Virus record (IMG/VR): IMGVR_UViG_3300003478_000026
Location: 1-21,335 of that record
DNA: 21,335 bases
DNA from: a virus
Strand: one strand, 5' to 3'
Part shown: positions 6,375-11,468 of the stretch, one piece after another
How the letters are laid out: each line of letters begins with the position of its first letter
How positions within the stretch are numbered: position 1 is the first letter of the stretch
Translations under genes and position numbers: made by a program
Notes under the pieces: model-generated
Told to the model about the DNA's origin: nothing
Seen by the model: only the letters and a program-made list of their open reading frames with translations
Database searches by the model: none

Positions 6375-6765
6375 AGTCATGCCCTCCCTCAAATGATAAT
6401 TCACCAAGATAAACATTTTCCTTTTTAAACTCCCCAGTTGCATAGTAAGAGTTACCCTCTGAATCATAGACAGGTTGTCCATCTTTAATATATTGTTGTG
6501 AGTGTTCTTCCCATGTTGTCCAGTAATAAGCATTTTGACTGTAAAGCAAACTAATCATACAATGTTGTGAACAGGCATAATTATCTTCATTTAAAAAATA
6601 ACCCTCCCCCATTCCACAACCACAATGCTGACATTGGTGAGGAAAAACAGTTTCACCTTTAGGGAAGTTTTTAAAATCTAAATTTCTTAGAGTTTTAAAG
6701 GGGTATTCCTCCTCCTCTTTTAAAATTTTTTGTATCTTATCTCTAGTTTTCTTTGAATATTCCAT
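6361..6765 (-). CDS. Zinc-knuckle phage protein, 134 aa
   Basis: The protein has 134 residues. The N-terminal third is a charged helix; the core has cysteines 45, 48, 65 and 69 (CQHCGCGMGEGYFLN then YACSQHC), a treble-clef-like zinc site with a GMxEGY segment. This signature, followed by an aromatic YYWTTWEE, recalls a widespread family of phage and bacterial hypothetical proteins whose function I cannot name. The C-terminus is rich in Tyr, Gly and Glu. GGAGG sits about 8 bases before the ATG, preceded by the stem-loop at 6778-6790. It begins a coupled run that extends down to 5591. Confidence 0.8.
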   Translation of the reverse strand: MEYSKKTRDKIQKILKEEEEYPFKTLRNLDFKNFPKGETVFPHQCQHCGCGMGEGYFLNEDNYACSQHCMISLLYSQNAYYWTTWEEHSQQYIKDGQPVYDSEGNSYYATGEFKKENVYLGELSFEGGHDYEYY

Positions 6766-6777
6766 TTTTTAAACCTC

Positions 6778-6803
6778 CATTTATTAAATGAGTTTTTAGT
6801 ATA
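6778..6803 (-). promoter_or_regulatory. Candidate promoter and leader stem-loop of the 6765 run
   Basis: Minus-sense TATACT (6798-6803) is a plausible -10; downstream CATTTAATAAATG (6778-6790) is a perfect 5-bp stem with a 3-base loop touching the GGAGG ribosome site. Stem bases differ from the hairpin at 5564-5576 while pairing is kept. No clear -35 box: that region is the T tract of the upstream terminator. Confidence 0.5.
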
Positions 6804-6816
6804 ACACAAAAAAAGC

Positions 6817-6847
6817 AAAAAAAAAAGGGCAGAAATAATTCCACCCT
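6817..6847 (-). terminator. Intrinsic terminator after the 74-aa gene
   Basis: Minus-sense 22-base hairpin (6826-6847), nine pairs including two G-U pairs and a TTAT loop, followed by ten T residues (6826-6817). It separates the 74-aa gene from the next promoter. Confidence 0.75.
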
Positions 6848-6878
6848 ATTTGTTTGCAATAACTTTCCTGTCAATACT

Positions 6879-7103
6879 TCATATTTCCTCCTCTCTTTTA
6901 ATTTCATCAAATTGTCTATAAGGCACATTTCCTTTACTTAATCTTTCGCCCATATCTTTATATGCCGTTATATCGAAATCATTCAATTCAATATCATGCA
7001 TCTCTTTCCATGACTTTTTAACCTTTTTAAATGCATCTTTTAGGTTTTCAGCATCAATATCATGGAATGTTTCAAGTCTTACTACGCAGTTATATGTTGT
7101 CAT
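6879..7103 (-). CDS. Unknown 74-aa protein
   Basis: A 74-residue charged protein (MTTYNCVVRLETFHDIDAEN, then a KKVKKSWKEMHDIELNDFD helix). The alternation of a strand, a 'DAENLKDAFKKV' helix and another strand recalls small phage proteins that fold like half a ferredoxin domain; I do not recognise a named family. AAGGAAAG lies 6 bases before the ATG. It is preceded by a 173-base gap rich in hairpins and followed by its own terminator at 6817-6847, so it is probably transcribed alone and may be regulated through its leader. Confidence 0.72.
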   Translation of the reverse strand: MTTYNCVVRLETFHDIDAENLKDAFKKVKKSWKEMHDIELNDFDITAYKDMGERLSKGNVPYRQFDEIKREEEI

Positions 7104-7276
7104 TTGCTTTCCTTATATTAAATTAGTGAGCCTTTATTAAGTCTTACTCAGGACTCGGAGGTATATTAGGTGGGTTTTTATGTAGTTCATCAGGTGTCTA
7201 GTGGTAGACCGAATCTGATTTTACAACCACTTATCACTACGAAGAACCCTAACTTCTGTTTTCAGTATATCAGAAA
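7104..7276 (-). promoter_or_regulatory. Structured 5' leader of the 74-aa gene
   Basis: This gap has no convincing gene. In minus sense a TATAAT (7276-7281) and a TATACT (7264-7269) open it, followed by AGGGTTCTTC, as in other leaders of the cluster. GTCTACCACTAGAC (7196-7209) is a perfect 5-bp hairpin; a 6-bp stem AGTGGT/ACCACT (7200-7205 with 7226-7231) uses the same bases, so only one of the two can form. There is also a weak 4-bp stem near 7140-7160. Confidence 0.4.
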
Positions 7277-7579
7277 TTATAAGTAATAATCATCAAGTTT
7301 TAATTCTTTTTTGATTTTTTGATTGAGGTTGTAATGTGGAGTGGTGTCAATAGTGTACATATATAACCCCTCCTGGTCATAGATTTCAAATTTCAATGGA
7401 TCATGTAAACTTAATACTGGTTCACTTGGTAATATCTTTAAATCCAATATATCTTTAAGTAATTCAGTATGAGATTTGAATAGGTCAATGAAACTTTCGT
7501 TTGTTGTTATCATAGATTTCAAATCTTTATCCATATCAAAAATTTCTCTAAGCCTTGTTACAAAATCTTTATCATTCAT
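7277..7579 (-). CDS. Unknown 100-aa protein
   Basis: A 100-residue protein, helical in its first 55 residues (MNDKDFVTRLREIFDMDKDL and following) and with a strand-rich second half, EIYDQEGLYMYTIDTT, that resembles a small beta hairpin. I see no zinc site, membrane segment or nucleotide motif and do not recognise the family. GAGGAGG lies 6 bases before the ATG and belongs to the end of the 57-aa gene, with which the start is coupled (TAAATG). It is the last gene in a run of five (8540 to 7277). Confidence 0.7.
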   Translation of the reverse strand: MNDKDFVTRLREIFDMDKDLKSMITTNESFIDLFKSHTELLKDILDLKILPSEPVLSLHDPLKFEIYDQEGLYMYTIDTTPHYNLNQKIKKELKLDDYYL

Positions 7580-7753
7580 TTAATCCTCCTCAGATATAAA
7601 TTTAATAGTTATATAATGTGATTTATCTTCCAAAGTCGGGAAAGACCATTCAAATGGTTTGCCCTTTTGTATTAGATTATAGAAATTATCCCAATAATCA
7701 TTTTCAGTAACCTCTACAAGAATTGTTGACTTCCTATAATCTTTCTCATTCAT
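7580..7753 (-). CDS. Unknown 57-aa protein
   Basis: A hand-translated 57-residue protein, MNEKDYRKSTILVEVTENDY at the start and KFISEED at the end. It looks like beta-helix-beta, with an aromatic centre (WDNFYNLIQKGKPFEWSF). I do not recognise it. GGGAGGATTAA precedes the ATG, and both ends abut neighbours (TAAATG at each), which supports translation. It starts with MNEKDY, much like the next gene's MNDKDF, so the two starts may share ancestry in their translation signals. Confidence 0.65.
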   Translation of the reverse strand: MNEKDYRKSTILVEVTENDYWDNFYNLIQKGKPFEWSFPTLEDKSHYITIKFISEED

Positions 7754-7990
7754 TTAATCCTCCCATTTTTTTATCATACTTAGTAAACTTTCAGCACATT
7801 CAGTACGCCCAACATGAATATCGTGAGTACCATCAGTTAATACTTCATCACCATTTATAACAGGTTCGTTGTGTTCTATCTCGCCCTCTAACCAATCAAC
7901 AATTTTATTACGAACAGAAACCTGGAAACCTATATTACTTCTTAGAGAGTCTACTTCTCTATCTAATTGTTTTATTAAGTGATTGCTCAT
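7754..7990 (-). CDS. Unknown 78-aa protein
   Basis: A 78-residue protein, mostly helical, with an acidic C-terminal half. I start it at the ATG at 7990, which overlaps the stop of the winged-helix gene (ATGA); an upstream GTG at 8005 is possible but lies inside that gene. The pattern MSNHLIKQLDREVDSLRSNI then VRNKIVDWLEGEIEHNEP and a GRTECAESLLSMIKKWED end suggests a helical bundle with one cysteine. No known family. Early accessory role is inferred from the cluster only. Confidence 0.7.
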   Translation of the reverse strand: MSNHLIKQLDREVDSLRSNIGFQVSVRNKIVDWLEGEIEHNEPVINGDEVLTDGTHDIHVGRTECAESLLSMIKKWED

Positions 7991-8271
7991 TTTAAAGAAC
8001 CCCACAATCTATATTCCCATAGACCAGTAGACCTTTCACCTCTTGGTCTTTTTTCTATATTATAAGAACCAAACTTTTCTTTTCTTAGGTGTCTAAGTTG
8101 TGCTGATATACTTGCGTGGGGATCATTAGTTATATGATGTAATTCATCTAAGGTAAACCAATCCCCAAACTTAACTGCATTAAAAACTCTTAGGATTTGA
8201 CCTTTTAATCTATTCTTGTCGTGTTTAGGTTTGTAATCTGATCCATCAAAATCTGCATTAAATGTACTCAT
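7987..8271 (-). CDS. Winged-helix DNA-binding phage protein
   Basis: A 94-residue protein. Residues 21-91 fit a winged helix: helix RLKGQILRVFNAVK, then DWFTLDELHHITNDPHASIS, the recognition helix SISAQLRHLRKEKFG and a wing ending GLWEYRL. The 'NDPHASISAQLRHLRK.KFG...GLWEYRL' pattern is common in small phage proteins that resemble transcription regulators. It likely binds DNA; whether it controls phage or host genes is unknown. AGAGGTG lies about 6 bases before the ATG, and it is overlapped by 4 bases on each side, second in the run that starts at 8540. Confidence 0.8.
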   Translation of the reverse strand: MSTFNADFDGSDYKPKHDKNRLKGQILRVFNAVKFGDWFTLDELHHITNDPHASISAQLRHLRKEKFGSYNIEKRPRGERSTGLWEYRLWGSLK

Positions 8272-8540
8272 TTTTTCACCTCTGCATTTGGATCATTTGA
8301 CATAACTGCATCACACCCATAGCAACCACCAGTAGGCTTACAAAAACCTAAAGCCTGGTACATACGAAATTCAAGTGTTTTTAATTTATCAACATTACTT
8401 ATATATAAATCATTACACTCCATTAGCATATCTGTAGCATCTTTAAGATTGTTAAATCCATCTAACAAATTTCTATAATAATCACTATCCATTGTTATGG
8501 TTACTTTGTTTTTTTTATAAACTATTTTTGTTTCACTCAT
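8268..8540 (-). CDS. Unknown 90-aa protein with C-terminal cysteines
   Basis: A 90-residue protein, first in the leftward run beside the divergent promoters. Basic strands at the N-terminus (MSETKIVYKKNKVTITMD) lead into a long helix; the C-terminus has cysteines 67, 73 and 76 (GFCKPTGGCYGCD), possibly a metal site with C42. I do not recognise the family. AAGGAAAG precedes the ATG. It overlaps the winged-helix gene by 4 bases, and being promoter-proximal it is likely among the first minus-strand products made. Confidence 0.7.
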   Translation of the reverse strand: MSETKIVYKKNKVTITMDSDYYRNLLDGFNNLKDATDMLMECNDLYISNVDKLKTLEFRMYQALGFCKPTGGCYGCDAVMSNDPNAEVKK

Positions 8541-8570
8541 TTTCTTTCCTTTTATTGTTTTTGAAACCTA

Positions 8571-8576
8571 ATTATA
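8571..8576 (-). promoter_or_regulatory. Promoter -10 for the leftward run from 8540
   Basis: Minus-sense TATAAT followed by TAGGTTTC, the same -10/start arrangement as at 4809 and 5583. It is 31 bases before the ATG at 8540 and faces away from the plus-strand promoter at 8614-8619. No consensus -35 box at 17 bases. Confidence 0.5.
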
Positions 8577-8613
8577 TATTAAAAAAAGAGGCAAGAAAAA
8601 CTATTTTTTGGGT

Positions 8614-8619
8614 TATAAT
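8614..8619 (+). promoter_or_regulatory. Promoter -10 for the rightward early operon
   Basis: Perfect TATAAT 32 bases before the ATG of the ERF gene, in an AT-rich divergent spacer. I see no good -35 box, so it may need an activator or a phage factor. The expected start is near 8626. Confidence 0.5.
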
Positions 8620-8650
8620 TGTATCTAACATTCTAAAAAAGGACAAAATA

Positions 8651-9253
8651 ATGGAAAAGAAAAAACCAAATATCTATAAAGCATTAATGGATTTTCGTTC
8701 TCAAGTAGATTCAGTAGAGAGAACATCTAAAAATGAATTTCTTAATTATCATTACGCTAATATCAATAACATAATCGACACAATTAAACCAGTTCTATAT
8801 GATTTAGGAATGGGTTATGTACAAACTATTCAATATGTTGATGGAATTGATTTATTAAATACAAGGGTTTTCCTGGTCGATCATCCTGAAGAATACATTG
8901 AGTCTAATGTCAGGTTAATTATGGTTAAGGAAGATTCCCAAAGTTTAGGATCGAGTATTACATACAATCGTAGATATTCTCTCATTTCAATCTTCTCTCT
9001 TGAAGTTGAAGATGATGATGGTGAGAGAGCGGTTAAAACCAAACCAAAAACACCAACTCAATCATGGAACGAACATATCAACGAGATTAAAACTAAAATT
9101 GATAAAGCCAAGAAAAAGGGCGATCTTGAACAAGCCACTAAAATTTGGGAATGGCTTGAAGAAAAAACCCTAAATGATAATGGAAAATTAATAGAAACTT
9201 CTAGGTACATTCCTATGGTAGACTATTACGAAAAAGTATTTAACGGAAAGTGA
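8651..9253 (+). CDS. ERF-family single-strand annealing protein
   Basis: A 200-residue recombinase of the ERF superfamily, which anneals complementary single strands during phage recombination and genome circularisation. Core signatures are NEFLNYHYANINNIIDTIKP (about residues 28-47), the conserved GSSITYNRRYSL (100-111) and the acidic DDDGE (121-125); the C-terminal third is a charged helical tail. I chose the ATG at 8651 because AAGGAC precedes it and the ERF fold begins just after; a longer open frame upstream runs through the promoter. It is the first rightward gene and is followed by a hairpin array and terminator before the SSB-like gene. Confidence 0.88.
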   Translation: MEKKKPNIYKALMDFRSQVDSVERTSKNEFLNYHYANINNIIDTIKPVLYDLGMGYVQTIQYVDGIDLLNTRVFLVDHPEEYIESNVRLIMVKEDSQSLGSSITYNRRYSLISIFSLEVEDDDGERAVKTKPKTPTQSWNEHINEIKTKIDKAKKKGDLEQATKIWEWLEEKTLNDNGKLIETSRYIPMVDYYEKVFNGK

Positions 9254-9398
9254 TTGTTCTGTTATCACTTAGCAGAAGTGAATGTGCTTTTACCCTGTTT
9301 TTAAAGGTTATCAGGGGTTTTTCATTCACAATAATTAAGTGCGTAAGCCATTATGACTAGTCGGCTTGGGGAATTACGATAATATTCCCCCTTTTTTT
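9248..9398 (+). ncRNA. Tandem hairpin RNA ending in an intrinsic terminator
   Basis: Four stems lie in a row with no gene over them. Stem 1 is AAGTGAT/ATCACTT (9248-9254, 9264-9270) and begins in the last ERF codons. Stem 2 is GTGAATG/CATTCAC (9278-9284, 9323-9329), with CCCTG/CAGGG (9293-9297, 9312-9316) inside it. Stem 3 is AAGCC/GGCTT (9345-9349, 9363-9367). Stem 4 is GGGGAAT/ATTCCCC (9368-9374, 9384-9390). The last is followed by C and seven T residues. It may be an attenuating leader, an antitermination site or a small RNA. Confidence 0.55.
9368..9398 (+). terminator. Intrinsic terminator upstream of the SSB-like gene
   Basis: A 7-bp perfect stem with four G-C pairs at the base, a 9-base loop and seven T residues. 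It ends 17 bases before the next ATG, so all genes to the right depend on read-through, antitermination or a promoter I cannot see. Confidence 0.8.
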
Positions 9399-9415
9399 AA
9401 TTAATAGGAATAATT

Positions 9416-9736
9416 ATGGAAGATAAGAAAAAAATCTATGTAGGAAGAGGTAAGTATATGTTTGATGGTGGTGCTTTTTCTTTTTCAATCAACATGACCA
9501 GGCTTAAACAAGAAGCCGAGTGGTTAAAAGAAAATGAACATGTAATAGAATTTAAAGGTTCTAATTACTTAAAGTTTAAAGTAACTCCTCTTAAAGATGG
9601 TGCAGATGAGCATGGTAAAACTCACAAAGTCGAAGTAGATTTGTGGAAGCCTAATAGTGAGCCTAATAATGAATCTTATGAAAGACCAATGGGTGATCAA
9701 GGTAGAGATGAACCTGAAGATGATATACCTTTTTAA
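9416..9736 (+). CDS. SSB-like protein with DDIPF tail
   Basis: A 106-residue protein. Its last nine residues, DEPEDDIPF, match the C-terminal tip by which bacterial single-strand binding proteins recruit partner enzymes, and an acidic disordered linker precedes it. The N-terminal 80 residues (KKIYVGRGKYMFDGG, INMTRLKQEAEWL, YLKFKVTPLKDGAD, GKTHKVEVDLWKP) look like a small beta-rich domain and do not show an ordinary SSB OB-fold signature. They recall a family of small phage and bacterial proteins ending in '.THxVxVDxWKP'. AGGAA precedes the ATG. Position beside ERF and the initiator supports a replication role. SSB function is inferred. Confidence 0.7.
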   Translation: MEDKKKIYVGRGKYMFDGGAFSFSINMTRLKQEAEWLKENEHVIEFKGSNYLKFKVTPLKDGADEHGKTHKVEVDLWKPNSEPNNESYERPMGDQGRDEPEDDIPF

Positions 9737-9738
9737 TC

Positions 9739-10050
9739 ATGGAAACTAAAATTGAAGATGGTATAGAATATGTCAGAGGATTATCGGGATATTGGGTAAA
9801 ACTCTATACTTTAGATAATGGAAAAAAAATAACTGTTAATGAATTATCACTAAAAATAAGTTGTTCAACAGTTACTGCTAGAGCAAGGCTTAAAAGAATA
9901 TCTGATCCTAAAAAGATTTTTGCTAATGTTAGAAAAACTAAAAACAAGGGTGAAGATAGGGTTGATACAAATAATTGGATTAATGGGAAAACATGGTATA
10001 AAGATCCATTAGTTAAACTTATGCTAAAATCTCCCAATGCCAATCCATAA
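9739..10050 (+). CDS. Small probable HTH protein
   Basis: A 103-residue basic protein starting 2 bases after the SSB-like gene's stop and overlapping the initiator by 14 bases. Residues about 31-50, ITVNELSLKISCSTVTARAR, fit a helix-turn-helix; the rest is lysine-rich with a tryptophan-containing tail (NNWINGKTWYKDP). No ribosome site stands out, so translation may be coupled. A DNA-binding or helicase-loading helper role is inferred from the motif and from its position between SSB-like and initiator genes. I do not recognise a named family. Confidence 0.68.
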   Translation: METKIEDGIEYVRGLSGYWVKLYTLDNGKKITVNELSLKISCSTVTARARLKRISDPKKIFANVRKTKNKGEDRVDTNNWINGKTWYKDPLVKLMLKSPNANP

Positions 10051-10687
10051 GTTAGAAACTCACCAAGCAGATATACACTATTTCATGCTAAGTAGAGAGG
10101 TTGTCCAGGCTATTGATAATCCTGATGCTTTGGCTATATGGTGTTATCTGCAATCTAAACCTCAAAACTGGATAGTCCTAGAGGATCAAGTTCGATCTCA
10201 TTTCGATATGGGCAGATCTAAATATCTTAAAGCAATGAAGTGTCTAAGAACGGCAGGTTTATATCGTGTTGTAAGATTAAAAGATGATAAGCATAGGTTC
10301 TTTAGCAATGAGTTCCATATATATCCTTTTTCGTACCTACGGCTTTCCGTACATACGGAAATGCATACCGATATTAAAGAGAAAGAGATTCCTAAAGAGA
10401 AAGAGAGTATCTCTACAGAAGATCGACAATTGTTTGAAGATTTTAGACAACGCTATAGTGGAAAGAAAAGAGGACTTGATACAGAGTTAAATAACTTTAT
10501 TAAAAAAATAAAAGATTGGAAAACAGTTTTACCAATACTTTCTACTGTAAACTTAGATTTTGATGTAACTGAGAAAAGATATATACCTCACTTACAGACT
10601 TTTATCAATCAAAGGAAATGGGAAATGATGACACCAGGAAAACCAAAACCCCAACCTTATGAAGAATTTAACTGGAGAAAGAAATGA
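10037..10687 (+). CDS. Replication initiator, lambda-O-like
   Basis: A 216-residue protein organised like phage replication initiators. The N-terminal ~95 residues form a winged helix (HYFMLSREVVQAIDNPDALA, then MGRSKYLKAMKCLRTAGLYRV); a low-complexity linker KEKEIPKEKES (about 114-124) follows; and the C-terminal domain ends in YIPHLQTFINQRKWE (182-196), a signature seen in many phage initiator and helicase-loader proteins. It likely binds the dyads inside its own gene and loads the DnaB-type helicase encoded downstream. The start at 10037 overlaps the previous gene; the stop overlaps the next start. O-like function is inferred from architecture. Confidence 0.78.
   Translation: MPIHKLETHQADIHYFMLSREVVQAIDNPDALAIWCYLQSKPQNWIVLEDQVRSHFDMGRSKYLKAMKCLRTAGLYRVVRLKDDKHRFFSNEFHIYPFSYLRLSVHTEMHTDIKEKEIPKEKESISTEDRQLFEDFRQRYSGKKRGLDTELNNFIKKIKDWKTVLPILSTVNLDFDVTEKRYIPHLQTFINQRKWEMMTPGKPKPQPYEEFNWRKK
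10332..10406. other. Candidate replication origin inside the initiator gene
   Basis: Two dyads with the core CGTANNTACGG lie 16 bases apart, at 10332-10342 and 10348-10358; the second extends to TTCCGTA-CA-TACGGAA (10345-10360). A weak third half-site is near 10362-10370. A purine-rich strand follows with two exact 14-base repeats, TAAAGAGAAAGAGA, at 10375-10388 and 10393-10406. Iterons followed by a purine-biased AT-rich stretch inside the initiator gene is the design of the lambda origin. Confidence 0.6.
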
Positions 10688-10829
10688 CAAAAAATAGAGG
10701 AAATAGATCTATCGAAAGAGTTAGTCGTGGACAAATTACCCCTTATCATCCAAATACTCAACATTCACTACTACTATCTACAAGAGAGATAAAAAGAAAA
10801 AAAGAAAGACAAACTGGAGAAAGAAATGA
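10670..10829. repeat. 18-bp direct repeat of a translation start
   Basis: AACTGGAGAAAGAAATGA occurs exactly at 10670-10687 and 10812-10829. Each copy contains the ribosome site and ATG of a gene and the tail of the previous one. A related copy, TGGAGAAAGATGATGAGTAA, is at 11139-11158, again at a gene junction. The two exact copies bracket the 49-aa gene. Confidence 0.8.
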
Positions 10830-10833
10830 GTAA
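10684..10833 (+). CDS. Unknown basic 49-aa protein
   Basis: A hand-translated 49-residue, strongly basic protein (MTKNRGNRSIERVSRGQITP, later EIKRKKERQTGERNE). It overlaps the initiator stop by 4 bases and has GGAG at a good distance. The charge suggests nucleic-acid binding, but there is no known motif. It lies between two copies of an 18-base repeat that carry its own and the next gene's ribosome site, as if the whole unit could be gained or lost by recombination. Real but unassigned. Confidence 0.6.
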   Translation: MTKNRGNRSIERVSRGQITPYHPNTQHSLLLSTREIKRKKERQTGERNE

Positions 10834-11158
10834 TAAACCTAAAATAGATATTGAACTAACAAATGGACAAATACACCCTATTGGTAATTGGACTTCTGCT
10901 GAATGGTTTTATGTTGGCTTTAAGTGTGCTTTAGAATATGGGTTTCCCCAACCAATAGAAGAAGATGAAAATGACTTTTTTATTCATCAGGAAAACAATA
11001 GAGATGCTTTTTTTCATGGTATGTCAGTAGGTGAAGAATACAAACTTCCTGATGGGTTTGTTCGTTATGATGAGTATGGTAATGAAATAACAACTAAAGA
11101 ACACCTAAGAGATCATGGATGGTGTATGAAAACCCCAATGGAGAAAGATGATGAGTAA
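10826..11158 (+). CDS. Unknown 110-aa protein
   Basis: A 110-residue acidic protein (MSNKPKIDIELTNGQIHPIG, then TSAEWFYVGFKCALEYGFPQ and a HGMSVGEEYKLPDGFVRYDE stretch). The pattern of aromatic and acidic residues recalls small phage proteins of unknown role; I cannot name one. It overlaps the 49-aa gene by 8 bases and the next gene by 8, so it is part of a coupled run from the initiator to the helicase. The ATG has GGAG 8 bases upstream in the repeated initiation block. Confidence 0.7.
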   Translation: MSNKPKIDIELTNGQIHPIGNWTSAEWFYVGFKCALEYGFPQPIEEDENDFFIHQENNRDAFFHGMSVGEEYKLPDGFVRYDEYGNEITTKEHLRDHGWCMKTPMEKDDE

Positions 11159-11468
11159 AATAGGAGCAATAGTTATACAGGCACAAGAAGATGCCGTTGA
11201 TGGAATGACTTTACCTAATTTCTTAGAGGAATATGGTCATAGTTCTTTATGGATTTGGGAACAGGTAAATGGTGAAGCACCTGATGAGGGAGAATTTTTA
11301 TCAAAAGCAGACTATTTACGCCACCTAAATAGGAAACGAGATGGTGAGGAAGTTTTTAGTGACACGCCTATGAGTTATTACGGAAAATCTATTCAAGAAC
11401 AATCAGATCAAGAAGTACAAACAGAGCATTGGGCAGATGATAGGCGAATAAGAACTTCAGACTTCTAA
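11151..11468 (+). CDS. Unknown acidic 105-aa protein
   Basis: A 105-residue acidic protein starting MSKIGAIVIQAQEDAVDGMT, continuing YGHSSLWIWEQVNGEAPD and ending in a polar, charged tail RRIRTSDF. I chose the second of two adjacent ATGs (11151) since GGAG lies 7 bases before it; 11148 is the alternative. Its stop (TAATG) overlaps the helicase start. In lambda the helicase loader P stands between O and the host helicase; this gene's place between initiator and helicase makes a loading role thinkable, but there is no sequence support. Confidence 0.68.
   Translation: MSKIGAIVIQAQEDAVDGMTLPNFLEEYGHSSLWIWEQVNGEAPDEGEFLSKADYLRHLNRKRDGEEVFSDTPMSYYGKSIQEQSDQEVQTEHWADDRRIRTSDF

Noticed and set aside
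6743-6928. A 61-residue minus-strand frame
   Set aside because: It crosses a terminator and promoter and overlaps two better genes in other frames; treated as a shadow.
7137-7190. A 17-residue leader peptide frame on the minus strand
   Set aside because: No ribosome site, no regulatory codon run, and no clear link to the stems; length is within chance.
7190-7235. A tRNA-like stretch with a D-arm look (TAGTGGTAGAC)
   Set aside because: No matching acceptor stem, anticodon stem or T-loop could be placed on either strand; the sequence is better explained as the hairpin GTCTACCACTAGAC.
8492-8650. An upstream extension of the ERF gene
   Set aside because: The stretch crosses the divergent promoter region and encodes a random hydrophobic sequence; the ATG at 8651 has a ribosome site and begins the ERF fold.
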